DNA of 44,178 bases. It comes from Isosphaeraceae bacterium (lineage in GTDB: Bacteria; Planctomycetota; Planctomycetia; Isosphaerales; Isosphaeraceae). The stretch is from assembly GCA_031291845.1 (NCBI GenBank), contig JARLIH010000344.1, positions 1-44,178 on the forward strand. The letters are read 5' to 3'. Below the pieces are notes generated by a model. That model saw only the letters and a list, made by a program, of their open reading frames with translations. It was not told the origin of the DNA and did no database searches. A program made the translations under genes and the position numbers. Below, in pieces: positions 27,433-35,626 of this stretch. Every line of letters begins with the position of its first letter. The first letter of the stretch is position 1.

Positions 27433-28539
27433 ATGTCTCAGGCGTCGTGCGATCTGGTCACCGGTGGGACGGGCATGCTCGGCAGCCACATTGCCGAGCG
27501 ACTGGTGGCCGCCGGCCGCCACGTGCGTGCGCTCGTCCGACCGAATTCGCGAACGGACTTTCTCAAAGGACTGGGCGTCGAGCTCGTCGAAGGGGACCTG
27601 ACCGACCCGGGCTCCTGCGCGCGAGCCGTCGAGGGGGTCGACGTCGTCTATCACGCCGCCGCCAAGGTCGGTGACTGGGGTGCGTGGCACGAGTTCCAGA
27701 CCTGCTGCATCGACGCCACGAAAAATCTCGCCGAGGCCGCGGCCCTGGCCGGCGTCGGCCGGTTCCTCCACATCAGCTCGACCAGCGCCTACGGACACCC
27801 CGCCGACGGCGGTCCGCCCATCGATGAGACCGCCCCCATGGGGCAGAACGTCTGGGTCTGGGACCCCTACACCCGCAGCAAGGTTGAGTCGGAACGCGTC
27901 CTCTGGGCAATGAGCGACCGCGGACAGCTCGGGGTCACCATCATCCGTCCGAGCTGGCTCTACGGCGAGCGCGACCGGACGACCACCGCCCGCATCGTGG
28001 AACGGCTGAAACGGGGCCAAGTCCGAATCATCGGACCGGGTGACAATCCCCTCAGCGCTGTGTACGTCGGGACAGTCGCCGAGTCCGCCTTGCTCGCCGC
28101 CCGCGATCCGCACTCGGCCGGCGAGGCCTACAACATCACGAACCAGGGCCGGATCACGCAGCGCGAGTTCATGAACCTCTTCGCCGAGGCCGCCGGCGTC
28201 CCCCACGTGCGCCGGCACGTCCCCTACCGGATCGCTTACGCCGCCTCGTTCCTGCTCGAAGCCTCCGGCCGCCTCGCCCACAGCGCCCGGCCGCCACTGA
28301 TCACGCGGTACGGCACCTGGCTGCTCGGCCGCTACCTCGAGTACAGCACCGCGAAGGCCGAGTCCCGCCTGGGCTGGCGGCCGGCACTCAGTTACCGGGA
28401 GAGCATCGGGCGCACCGTTCGTTGGTATCTCGAAACCGAAGGGGGCCGGAAACGCTCCCAGTGGAACAGTCCGCGTGAGGGACCGCCGGTACCACGAGAG
28501 CCGATCGGTTTTCTCGGCATTTCTCGTGCTTTTGCGTAA
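27433..28539 (+). CDS. NAD-dependent epimerase/dehydratase (extended SDR)
   Basis: A 368-aa extended short-chain dehydrogenase. The dinucleotide-binding VTGGTGMLGSHIAERL lies near residue 9, VEGDLTDPGS near 51, VYHAAAKVGDWG near 72, ISSTSAYG near 112, and the active-site pair Y-x3-K is in DPYTRSKVESE near 148. The C-terminal substrate domain resembles 3-beta-hydroxysteroid dehydrogenase or nucleoside-diphosphate-sugar epimerase relatives, but the substrate cannot be fixed. The gene is divergent from the corrinoid operon with 202 nt between starts. The ribosome binding site is weak (GAGCGGA). Confidence 0.85.
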   Translation: MSQASCDLVTGGTGMLGSHIAERLVAAGRHVRALVRPNSRTDFLKGLGVELVEGDLTDPGSCARAVEGVDVVYHAAAKVGDWGAWHEFQTCCIDATKNLAEAAALAGVGRFLHISSTSAYGHPADGGPPIDETAPMGQNVWVWDPYTRSKVESERVLWAMSDRGQLGVTIIRPSWLYGERDRTTTARIVERLKRGQVRIIGPGDNPLSAVYVGTVAESALLAARDPHSAGEAYNITNQGRITQREFMNLFAEAAGVPHVRRHVPYRIAYAASFLLEASGRLAHSARPPLITRYGTWLLGRYLEYSTAKAESRLGWRPALSYRESIGRTVRWYLETEGGRKRSQWNSPREGPPVPREPIGFLGISRAFA

Positions 28540-28566
28540 AGCATAACGTCTTATCAGGCCTCGCAC

Positions 28567-28595
28567 TTGCGATTATCTTGTATTTCCTGTATTAT
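28567..28595 (+). promoter_or_regulatory. Candidate distal promoter for the sigma-factor gene
   Basis: TTGCGA (28567-28572) and TATTAT (28590-28595) are spaced by 17 nt in an AT-rich patch just after the dehydrogenase gene. It would give a leader of about 375 nt. Confidence 0.4.
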
Positions 28596-28736
28596 TTCAG
28601 CCCTCGTGCGGCTTCCGTAGGAGTGCATGAAATGCGCCGTCTTCTCTGCGTGCGGTGCATGAAATCCATCCGACGATGAGCCACACACGGTTGACGACCC
28701 CTCTCTCGCGACGACACCACGCACTCTCCCTACCCC

Positions 28737-28742
28737 TATAAT
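28737..28742 (+). promoter_or_regulatory. Perfect TATAAT close to the leader hairpins of the sigma-factor gene
   Basis: A TATAAT lies about 10 nt before a hairpin (28753-28769). No good -35 is seen at 17 nt; a TTGACG at 28691 is too far away. If used, the transcript would begin with that hairpin. Confidence 0.35.
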
Positions 28743-28752
28743 GCTGCACCAA

Positions 28753-28827
28753 GTGGGTAAAGAACCCACCTCGGCACCGTCGCATCGCGTCGTCCCGACG
28801 AGAGATACGAAAAGTGAGAGGTGGGTT
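28753..28827 (+). promoter_or_regulatory. Mutually exclusive hairpins in the sigma-factor leader
   Basis: AACCCACCTC (28763-28772) is perfectly complementary to GAGGTGGGTT (28818-28827). Its inner part can instead pair with GTGGGT at 28753-28758 just upstream. A small CGTCG/CGACG stem (28788-28800) nests in the larger loop. Competing pairings of one strand resemble an attenuator or switch. No T-run follows, so classical termination is unlikely. The remaining parts of 28540-28975 hold no convincing ORF. Confidence 0.4.
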
Positions 28828-28975
28828 GTTCGTCGTGGCTGTGCTCGCCGGCCCAGGCCACCTGGGCTCACCGTCCTGAGCACGCCGGTCGCTCGGGATT
28901 TTCGCAAAAAGTTGGAAAGTTTCCCCCCGGTCTGTGCATGGTGAGGGTAGAAACCTTCACCGGGAGCCAGGTGCC

Positions 28976-30538
28976 ATGACCGGGAACGATCCGTCTGCCG
29001 TGATCCGCGACGTCCAGATGGTGTTCAGCCTTGGGGCCGCCGGCGGGTTGACCGACGGGCAACTGCTGGAGCGGTTCGTCGCCCGGCGCGACGCCGCGGC
29101 CGAGGCGGCGTTCGCGGCCCTGGTCCAGCGGCACGGCCGAATGGTCTGGGGCGTCTGCCGTCGCACCCTCAATGACCCGCACGCCGCCGCCGATGCCTTT
29201 CAGGCCACCTTCCTGGTGCTGGTCCGCAAGGCCGCCACGGTCCGGGTCGAGGACTCGCTGGGCCGTTGGCTCTACGGGGTGAGCCGGAAGGTCGCGCAAC
29301 GGGCCAAGATCAGCACCGCCCGGCGCTCGGCCCGCGAGACCGAGAGGGTCGAGACGGTCGCGGGATCAGGCCCTGCTTCGGACCAATCCGAGCTGCTCGT
29401 GGAGCTCGACGTCGAGATTGGGCGGCTGCCGCAGAAATACCGTGCGGCGGTTGTGCTGTGTGACCTTGGGGGCGCGACGCACGAAGAAGCAGCGCGTCAA
29501 CTCGGTTGCGCGGTAGGGACCGTGGGGAGCCGCCTGGCACGGGGACGAGAACGTCTGCGGGAACGGCTGACCCGCCGCGGCCTGGTGTCTCTGACGGGAC
29601 TGCTGGGGGCAGGGCTCTCGGCGGAAACGGCCTCAGCGGCGGCGCCCTCAGCGCTGCTGCACGCCACGGCCCGGGCGGCGGTACGAGTTGCGGCGGGTGA
29701 AGCGGCGTTGGTCACTGCGAACGTGTCTGCGTTTTCGAAAGGAATGTGGAAAGCCATGCTCTCGACTCAACTGAGATCCGTTGCCGCGTTCGCCGCGATG
29801 GCGATCGCGGGAGTGGCCGTCCTCTCGCTCGGTGCCGCCCAGGAGCCCAAGGCCCCGCCCGCGGCGACCAAGGAAGAACCCCCGAACGGGCGTGCAACCG
29901 AATCGCCCGAACAGATCATCGCCAAGATGGTCAAGACGTACGCCACCGCCCGATCGTACGAGGACGAAGGAGAGGTCACCATCGTCTTCACGGGCCCGAA
30001 CGGTAAGCGTACCGTGAAGCGGCCTTTCCTCACGAAGTTCGTTCGGCCGAAGCTTTACCGCTACGAATTCAGCGAGCGCAGCGGCGATGGCGACGATGAG
30101 CGAAATCGCTTCGTCATCTGGAGCAACGCGGCTCCCGAGCGGTCCAAAACCTGGTGGACCCTCCAGCCCGAGATCAAGGAAGGGCCGCTGGCGATGGCCA
30201 TCGGGAGCGGTACAGGGATCTCCGGAGGTTCGTCATTCACTGTCCCTAACCTGTTGATGCCCGAGTCGATCCCCGGACTCCCGCTGACCGGCCTCCGAGA
30301 TCTCGAGCTGATCGGCGAGGAGGCCGTGGACGAGACTCCCTGCGACAAGATCGAGGGTAAGAACATCCGGGGCGATACTCAGACCGTCTGGATCGACCGG
30401 GCGACCTCCCTCGTGAGGAAGATCTTCACCGCGTACACGGTGCCCGGGTCGGCGATTCAGCAGACGACCACGTATCGACCGCGGGTCAACGTTGCAATCG
30501 CGCCCAAGCAGTTCCAGTTAAAGCCGTCGACGCCGTAA
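28976..30538 (+). CDS. Planctomycete ECF sigma factor fused to a membrane helix and extracytoplasmic LolA-like domain
   Basis: A 520-aa protein. Sigma region 2 covers about residues 28-90 (LLERFVARRDAAAEAAFAALVQRHG, DAFQATFLVLVRKA). Region 4 covers about 145-200 (LPQKYRAAVVLCDLGGATHEEAARQLGCAVGTVGSRLARGR), so it should bind RNA polymerase and a -35 element. A transmembrane helix follows at about 268-287 (SVAAFAAMAIAGVAVLSLGA). Then comes a Pro-rich linker and a roughly 200-residue domain similar to LolA/DUF2092-type lipoprotein-binding folds. The layout suggests a sigma factor that carries its own extracytoplasmic sensor. No separate anti-sigma gene is adjacent. ATG 28976 is used, with GGGAG 9 nt upstream. 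Confidence 0.85.
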   Translation: MTGNDPSAVIRDVQMVFSLGAAGGLTDGQLLERFVARRDAAAEAAFAALVQRHGRMVWGVCRRTLNDPHAAADAFQATFLVLVRKAATVRVEDSLGRWLYGVSRKVAQRAKISTARRSARETERVETVAGSGPASDQSELLVELDVEIGRLPQKYRAAVVLCDLGGATHEEAARQLGCAVGTVGSRLARGRERLRERLTRRGLVSLTGLLGAGLSAETASAAAPSALLHATARAAVRVAAGEAALVTANVSAFSKGMWKAMLSTQLRSVAAFAAMAIAGVAVLSLGAAQEPKAPPAATKEEPPNGRATESPEQIIAKMVKTYATARSYEDEGEVTIVFTGPNGKRTVKRPFLTKFVRPKLYRYEFSERSGDGDDERNRFVIWSNAAPERSKTWWTLQPEIKEGPLAMAIGSGTGISGGSSFTVPNLLMPESIPGLPLTGLRDLELIGEEAVDETPCDKIEGKNIRGDTQTVWIDRATSLVRKIFTAYTVPGSAIQQTTTYRPRVNVAIAPKQFQLKPSTP

Positions 30539-30631
30539 GAGTTTGCCGATCTGGACGCTCACGGTGGCGATCCGGCCCCGACTCGCTGGCCGGGGCGCGG
30601 TGACCGCGAGGCTGATTCCGCCGGTCCGCCC

Positions 30632-31873
30632 TCACGCCGCCACGGCCACGGCCTGCGCTTTCCGGCGTTCGCTCGCGACGGTGATCGCCAGCGAGCAGGT
30701 GCCGCACGCGGCGATGGTCAATGCCATCGGCAGGCTGGTCCCGTTGTGGAAGACGCCGACGATGGCCCCCGTGACTGCGCCGACGGCGAACTGAAGCGTC
30801 CCGAGCAAGGCAGACGCCACGCCGGCCTGGTGCGGGAACGGCGCCATTGCCGCCGCGGTGGCGTTGGGCAGGATCAGCCCGACCGTCGTGAGGCAGACGA
30901 AGATGTTCGCGAAGAAGGCGGGGAATCCTCCAGCCCCGGTCCAGGCGAGCAGCGGCAGCAGCAGGCACGACGCCGCGTTCACCAGCGAAGCAACCCGCAG
31001 AATGACGTGCGTGTCGTAGCGTCGCGTCAGCCACCGGTTGACCTGGGCTGCCCCGATCAGGCCGATGGCGTTGCTGGCGAAGATCAGGCTGAAGGCGTTC
31101 GGCGACAGTCCGAAAATCTGCATGAACAGTGACGGGGCCGAGGCGACATAGGCGAAGATCATCCCCAGGGCCAGGCTGACCGGGGCGGCATAGCCCATGA
31201 ACCGTCGGTCGACGATCATCCCCGCGTAGCGGCTGGCCAGCTCCGCGGCCGAGTCTCTCGTCCGACGCTCCGCCGGGTGCGTCTCGGGCAAGCCGACGGC
31301 GACCGCCAGACCGCAAAGGCAGGCGAAGCCGGCCAGGGCCCAGAAGATCAACCCCCAGCCCCCGAAGCCCATCAGCCACCCGCCGACCGACGGCGAGATG
31401 ATCGGCGCGATGCCGATGACGAGCATGAGCATCGAGTAGACCCGCGCCGATTCCGCCTCCTCGAAGGAGTCACGGACGACCGCCCGCGCGATCACCATGC
31501 CGGTGGCGCCGGCCAGTCCCATGATGAACCGGGCGAGGATCAAGGCCTCGATCGAACGCGCGAACGCGCAGACGACGCAAGCGACGGCGAAGGCGGCCGA
31601 GCCGAAGAGCAACGGCCTGCGCCGGCCGACGCGGTCGGAGATCGGCCCGCAGATGAGCTGGCCGACCGCCAGCCCCGCCAGGAAGAGCGAGAGCGTGAGC
31701 TGCATCGCGCCGGCCTGGGCCTTGAGGTCGCGCTCGATCTGCGGGAACGCCGGCAGGTACATGTCGATGCCGAGCGGCCCGAAGGCGTCGAGCAGGCCCA
31801 GCAGGAGGATGAAACGGAACGCGGGTCTCGCCGCCTCGCGGCGCGGGGAAGTCGGCTGGTCTTGGAGGAGCAT
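30632..31873 (-). CDS. Bcr/CflA-type MFS drug exporter
   Basis: A 413-aa major facilitator with about 12 membrane helices. FILLLGLLDAFGPLGIDMYLPAFPQIERDL near residue 20 and GQLICGPISDRVGRRRPLLFG near 75 are typical of the Bcr/CflA family, as is RAVVRDSFEEAESARVYSMLML near 125. It would export small toxic molecules using the proton gradient. The sequence before ATG 31873 lacks membrane character and is not included. The ribosome binding site is weak. It is convergent with the sigma-factor gene and has no local regulator; the HigA-type protein upstream belongs to a toxin-antitoxin pair. Confidence 0.9.
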   Translation of the reverse strand: MLLQDQPTSPRREAARPAFRFILLLGLLDAFGPLGIDMYLPAFPQIERDLKAQAGAMQLTLSLFLAGLAVGQLICGPISDRVGRRRPLLFGSAAFAVACVVCAFARSIEALILARFIMGLAGATGMVIARAVVRDSFEEAESARVYSMLMLVIGIAPIISPSVGGWLMGFGGWGLIFWALAGFACLCGLAVAVGLPETHPAERRTRDSAAELASRYAGMIVDRRFMGYAAPVSLALGMIFAYVASAPSLFMQIFGLSPNAFSLIFASNAIGLIGAAQVNRWLTRRYDTHVILRVASLVNAASCLLLPLLAWTGAGGFPAFFANIFVCLTTVGLILPNATAAAMAPFPHQAGVASALLGTLQFAVGAVTGAIVGVFHNGTSLPMALTIAACGTCSLAITVASERRKAQAVAVAA

Positions 31874-32137
31874 TACGAGGTCTCGGTTCGCGACAGCCGG
31901 TGGGAGAGCGCGGCGGGGAATCCATAGCGGGTTCGAGATATGGTACGACCCAAGGCAATAGCCGGACAGGCAGGGGAAAATGAAGGGATGGTGAATTCGA
32001 TCCCCGCTCTTGAGCCATCCCTCGGAGTCAGGCTTCGTGCGGCTCCGCCTTCGTTCCGATCGCCAGGGGTTGGGCGGGCTCCACAAGCCTCATCAGTCGC
32101 ACATACAAAGTTGGCGTAGGCGGCTAGCTCGCGGCTG

Positions 32138-32599
32138 TTACTCGCAATCCCCTATGATCACGTCGGCCGACATGCCGAAGAATCTCGCCAGCGCGCGAAT
32201 GTGCTTGGCGGTCATTTTCCGCTTGCCGGCCAGCATCTCGGAGAACGCTGATTCCGCGATTCCAGCCGCTTTGGCGGTCTCGGCCTGGGTCAAGCCACGC
32301 CCGTCCATCAAACACCGCACCATTGCCGGCCCGCTCACTTGGGGCATCGGGCCGTGTTCTTCCTCGAAGCGCTCGACCAGGGCCACGAGCACATCGAGAT
32401 AATCCCGTCCGGAGGCCTCAAGGGGTTCGCGGCGGCCAAGGGATGCAAGAAGTTCGATCGCTTCCGTGTTCTCTTCCTCCGTCCGGATCGGGCGGAGCGG
32501 AAAGGCGCGGACGAGATCGACGTACTTGTCGGGAACGCGTCGGGCCTGCTTGGTTTGGGGCGCCATGGGGTTGTCACTTTCTGTTTGCCGTCCGTTCAT
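32138..32599 (-). CDS. higA: HigA-type antitoxin (XRE-family helix-turn-helix)
   Basis: A 153-aa antitoxin/repressor. The N-terminal half (PDKYVDLVRAFPLRPIRTEEE and a helical part) matches HigA proteins that bind the toxin. The XRE helix-turn-helix lies at about 98-145 (GLTQAETAKAAGIAESAFSEMLAGKR then IRALARFFGMSADVII). ATG 32599 overlaps the higB stop as ATGA, the standard higBA coupling. ATG 32566 is an internal alternative. The gene itself looks intact, although its toxin partner is split by an insertion and the probable operon promoter now lies 2.5 kb farther away. Confidence 0.88.
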   Translation of the reverse strand: MNGRQTESDNPMAPQTKQARRVPDKYVDLVRAFPLRPIRTEEENTEAIELLASLGRREPLEASGRDYLDVLVALVERFEEEHGPMPQVSGPAMVRCLMDGRGLTQAETAKAAGIAESAFSEMLAGKRKMTAKHIRALARFFGMSADVIIGDCE

Positions 32600-32774
32600 T
32601 TGTAGGCGTCCGCCTTCCAATTGCCCTTCTCGTATTCGGTATGGGTCAAGACGTGGCGAAACAGGATGAGGGAGCTTTCGTAGAAGATTTCGAGTATCAG
32701 GCGGTACTTGTTCCCGCCCACGTTGATAATCGTGTACTTACCGACGACGTCGGCGCTCTTACACATCGCCTTTA

Positions 32775-32802
32775 AGCAGGTTGCAGAAAGTTCTTTGACA
32801 GA
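32775..32802 (+). repeat. Left terminal inverted repeat of the IS630-like element
   Basis: Begins AGCAGGTTGCAG and ends TTTGACAGA. It is the reverse complement of 35301-35328 except for one base (C for T near the outer end). It is preceded by the TA target. Confidence 0.9.
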
Positions 32803-33006
32803 CCGGCTATCGAGTCACATGGAAGGGGCGTGAGTAGCAGTGGGCACTGTCGGCGGTTTTGTCCTGGGCGTCCGGAACTGCGGGATTCCCCTTCCCAGCA
32901 AGCGGTTTGTCCGCAAGACGTTGACATTCCCCCGGTGCGACACGAACCACATCGGTGCCTTGAGGTACTTCGTCCGCCATTACATTGCATCACTGCGATA
33001 GGGCCA

Positions 33007-33987
33007 CTACCATTCGATGAGCCAACTGTCTTTGATTCGTCGAAAACGTATAGGAAAATATCGTGGCAGGTAATGAAGGACGTCACGCTTCTCGGCTTCT
33101 CTGAAATCGGGCGCGGGACGCCGATCGATCCAATACCCCGACGCCTTGTCGCCCTCGATCCGGATCCCCTCGCATTCGATCGGCTTGCCGGGGCCTACTG
33201 AGGCCGGCGTCAGGCAAAGGGCGTACGCCTGCCAATCCTTCTTGGCCACGGCCCGATTGTGTGCGGCCACGACGTCGTATGGGGATGCGAAGACTCTCGT
33301 AGGACTCTGAGGCAAAGCACCCTCTGTTTTGGGCGGTGGAGCAACGGGGGGCAGACTGTCGGGCGGCAGGAGTTGAGAGAGCCGTTCCGACGTCGTGGCG
33401 ACCGGCCAATCCAGCTTGTGCATCGGGAGCAGGCGGAGGCCCTCGCGCTCCAGTTCCTCGCGGACGATGGCCAGCAGCCGATCGGGTACGCCGGGATCTT
33501 TGCTGCACCAGAATAACTTCACGAAAACATGCGGATTGTTGGTCCTCCAAGTAACGGACCCGTTATAGAGGCCGCCCAAGGTCACCTCTTGAGGATCCTC
33601 TCTGCTGACTTCAATATGAACCGAAACGTGTCCTGGGAACCGTATCGATGCCGCGTCGCCCTTTGTCGCGATCTCGATCTGTTCATCGGTAGGCGAGGCG
33701 AAGGCTCGCCGATAAGCCTTGGGTTCCCCCTTGGCGTTGGTGTAGTCCACGGGAACGATCGGTTCATTTGCCAATTGCTTGAGCGCGCGATCTCCGGCGG
33801 CACGACGCTGGATGCCCTGCAATGCGCGCTCGATCGGCAGAAGGAAGCTGGACAACTGTTGCTCCACGGCCGGGCCGACTGCGAGGTCATGCGGTCCCTG
33901 CGCCGCGGTTGCTTCGTTGTGGCAAACGACGGCAACAAAGATCAGCCATGTGATGAATGCTGGGAAGCGATCAGTTTGGACGGCCAT
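33007..33987 (-). CDS. Predicted secreted protein, cargo of the IS630-like element
   Basis: A 326-aa protein with a likely signal peptide (about residues 1-29, FITWLIFVAVVCHNEATAA). The middle part is beta-rich with no known motif. The last ~100 residues (VFASPYDVVAAHNRAVAKKDWQAYALCLTP...) resemble an NTF2/SnoaL-like fold. ATG 33987 is well supported by GGGAGGA 6 nt upstream. The gene looks intact, in contrast to the transposase beside it. It has no obvious link to transposition. Similar secreted hypotheticals are common in planctomycetes, so it may be host DNA captured by the element. Confidence 0.65.
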   Translation of the reverse strand: MAVQTDRFPAFITWLIFVAVVCHNEATAAQGPHDLAVGPAVEQQLSSFLLPIERALQGIQRRAAGDRALKQLANEPIVPVDYTNAKGEPKAYRRAFASPTDEQIEIATKGDAASIRFPGHVSVHIEVSREDPQEVTLGGLYNGSVTWRTNNPHVFVKLFWCSKDPGVPDRLLAIVREELEREGLRLLPMHKLDWPVATTSERLSQLLPPDSLPPVAPPPKTEGALPQSPTRVFASPYDVVAAHNRAVAKKDWQAYALCLTPASVGPGKPIECEGIRIEGDKASGYWIDRRPAPDFREAEKRDVLHYLPRYFPIRFRRIKDSWLIEW

Positions 33988-34078
33988 CGCAATCCTCCCA
34001 TTCTGGTGGGATACATGCGTCTGCGTGCGGGCTGGCCCGGTCGCATAATCGCCAGAACTTGGCCTCGATCTCCTCCAT
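33971..34078 (-). CDS. Possible 35-codon leader peptide before the cargo gene
   Basis: A short ORF beginning MEEIEAKFWRLCDR overlaps the cargo gene start by 17 nt. It is preceded by GGAGA 6 nt from its ATG. The good site and overlap allow a coupled leader peptide, but the length is too short to exclude chance. Confidence 0.25.
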   Translation of the reverse strand: MEEIEAKFWRLCDRASPHADACIPPEWEDCDGRPN

Positions 34079-34271
34079 CACGATTCTCCGCGCCGCACGC
34101 CCGACCCCAGTGGACCGGCATGCCGGACCGGTCGATGATATCAAAGATCCGACGTGGTGAACCGCCCTGCCAGGAAGGTCATGCCCTCTCTGACGCCGGG
34201 AGGCTCCGAATCCCATACGCCGGTTTCTGTTCCGCTGCGACTTACGGGCCTGGAAGCAGAGAGGTGGCCCG

Positions 34272-35296
34272 ATGTTTCCCATCATCCTTAGCGACCGAAT
34301 GCGCGGCGAGTTGGAGGGCCTCCTGGCCCGGACACTCCTGGCCAAGGAGCACGCCCGCGCCCTGGCCTTGCTCTGGCTCGCCGACGGCCACCCCGTCGCC
34401 GAGGTCGCCGAGCTGCTCCGCGTCAGCCGACAGTCGGTCTACAACTGGGTCGATCGCTTCGAGCGCCGCGACGGCCAGGACCTCCGCGACCGCCTACTCG
34501 ACGCGCCGCGCTCGGGCCGCCCGCCGACCCGCTGATCGCCGAGGTCATCGACAAGGACCCCCGCGAGCTGGGCGATCGCTCGACCAACGGGACCGCGGTA
34601 CTCCTCGTGCGATACCTGAAGCGGGCCCACGGCATTGAGGTCGCTCGCAGGAGCGTCGGCCTGGCGCTCGATCGCCTGGGGATCCGATGGAAACGGCCTC
34701 GCCACGAGCTAGCGCTCCGCCCGGAGACGTGGCGACAGTCAAAAGGGGGCTGAAGCGCGGCCTGAAGGGACGCTCGCGGACTGTGTCGCTGATGCTCGAC
34801 GAGACGATCTTCACCGAGACTCCACCGCTTTACTCCTGTTACGGCCACGTCGGCGAACAGGTCCGCGTCCCGATCACCGGCAACCGCTCCAAGCGGATCC
34901 TTCATGGGGCGATCAACGTCGGCAGCGGCAACGTCTCGCTGCTGAGCACCAATGAGTGGGTCAACGAGACCCACCAGGCGTTCTTGTCGATGATCCGATC
35001 GCACTGGCGGGGCTGGAACATCGTGCTGTTTGAGGACCGAGCGTCGCAGCACAAGTCGCCTGAGAGCCTGGGATGGGCCGCACGGTTGGGATCGAGGTCC
35101 GGCTGCTGCCGAGGGCCACACCGGAGTTGAACGCCATGGACCAGGTGTGGAGGCACACGAAGCGAGAGACGGTGGGGAGTCGGGCGACCAAGACGGTCTC
35201 GACCTCGGCGCGTGCCAGTACATCATCGACGTGCACCCGCGGGATCGGCTGCGGCAGGCGGGGGTACTCTCGGGCAAATTCTGGCTGACGAAATAG
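34272..35296 (+). pseudogene. IS630-family DDE transposase with multiple frameshifts
   Basis: The reading begins at 34272 with the N-terminal helix-turn-helix (VAEVAELLRVSRQSVYNWVDRFERRDG). It then needs shifts near 34500-34532, at the AAAAGGGGG run at 34741-34750, near 35085 and near 35210 to follow the family. The catalytic residues appear in different frames: D in SLMLDETIF, D in VLFEDRASQHKS, and E in LLPRATPELNAMDQVWRH. The C-terminus (YIIDVHPRDRLRQAGVLSGKFWLTK) ends at 35296, 4 nt before the right inverted repeat. One shift at the homopolymer could be programmed, but four shifts mean it is probably dead, unless they are sequencing errors. Confidence 0.85.
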
Positions 35297-35300
35297 CCGA

Positions 35301-35328
35301 TCTGTCAAAGAACTTTCTGCAACCTACT
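35301..35328 (-). repeat. Right terminal inverted repeat of the IS630-like element
   Basis: Mirror copy of 32775-32802 with a single mismatch, followed by the TA target at 35329-35330. It starts just after the transposase remnant's stop codon. Confidence 0.9.
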
Positions 35329-35498
35329 TAGGTCGGCGAACTTCGTCCACTTCGATTTCCGGGCGAGGCGGAACCAGGCATCCAGCGGTTCGTCGGTGTC
35401 TCCGGCGTTGGGGTGATCTTCGCGGAACCGGTGGAGCTTTTGCCTCGACACGACATTCATCATACAGTCCCGCAATCGATCCCAGTCACAACAGTTAT

Positions 35499-35527
35499 AC
35501 TTTAACACTTCACAATATCGGAATCAA
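35499..35527 (-). promoter_or_regulatory. Candidate higBA promoter
   Basis: On the minus strand TTGATT (35522-35527) and TAAAGT (35499-35504) are 17 nt apart in an AT-rich patch. They would start transcription about 30 nt before the higB ATG. A TATAAC just downstream is an alternative -10. Confidence 0.45.
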
Positions 35528-35626
35528 GCAAAGAGTGCGCAGATTCGGAAGATTTCGGTGGGTGGGGAAGTCGGAGACTGTTCCCACCACCGCTCACGTG
35601 GCGGGTCGAACGGAATCGGTGAAGCT

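Larger units (their letters stand above)
32775..35328. mobile_element. IS630-like element with cargo, 2554 bp, inserted in higB
   Basis: Terminal inverted repeats at 32775-32802 and 35301-35328 match over 28 bp with one mismatch. The element is bordered by TA on both sides (32773-32774 and 35329-35330), the target of IS630/Tc1-type transposons. The right 1.1 kb holds a decayed DDE transposase on the plus strand. The left part holds a minus-strand gene for a predicted secreted protein (33007-33987). An ordinary IS630 is about 1.1 kb, so the left 1.4 kb is probably cargo or a nested insertion. I see no extra copy of the terminal repeat near 34200. Segments 32803-33006 and 34079-34271 show no gene. 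Confidence 0.85.
32596..35463 (-). pseudogene. higB: HigB-type mRNA interferase toxin gene split by an IS630-like element
   Basis: The N-terminal part is read at 35463-35329 (MNVVSRQKLHRF...WFRLARKSKWTKFADL) and the C-terminal part at 32774-32596 (KAMCKSADVVGKYT then NVGGNKYRLILEI and FRHVLTHTEYEKGNW). Joining the flanks with a single TA gives ...GACCTAAAGGCG..., an uninterrupted HigB frame of about 102 codons with the RelE/HigB-type core GNKYRL and RHVLTHTEY. HigB cuts translated mRNA on the ribosome. As the sequence stands, the gene ends early within the element and lacks the catalytic C-terminal half, so toxin activity should be lost. Start 35463 or 35460 cannot be distinguished. Confidence 0.9.

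Noticed and set aside
28554..28907. 117-codon minus-strand frame between the dehydrogenase and the sigma factor
   Set aside because: Composition is not protein-like and it spans the leader hairpins and promoter-like sites of the opposite strand.
30486..31379. 297-codon frame overlapping the drug exporter gene
   Set aside because: Same strand but out of frame with a clear 12-helix transporter; its translation is Arg/Gly-rich shadow sequence.
34741..34750. Programmed frameshift of the transposase at AAAAGGGGG
   Set aside because: One slip could be programmed, but at least three more shifts are needed elsewhere, so decay or sequencing error is more likely.
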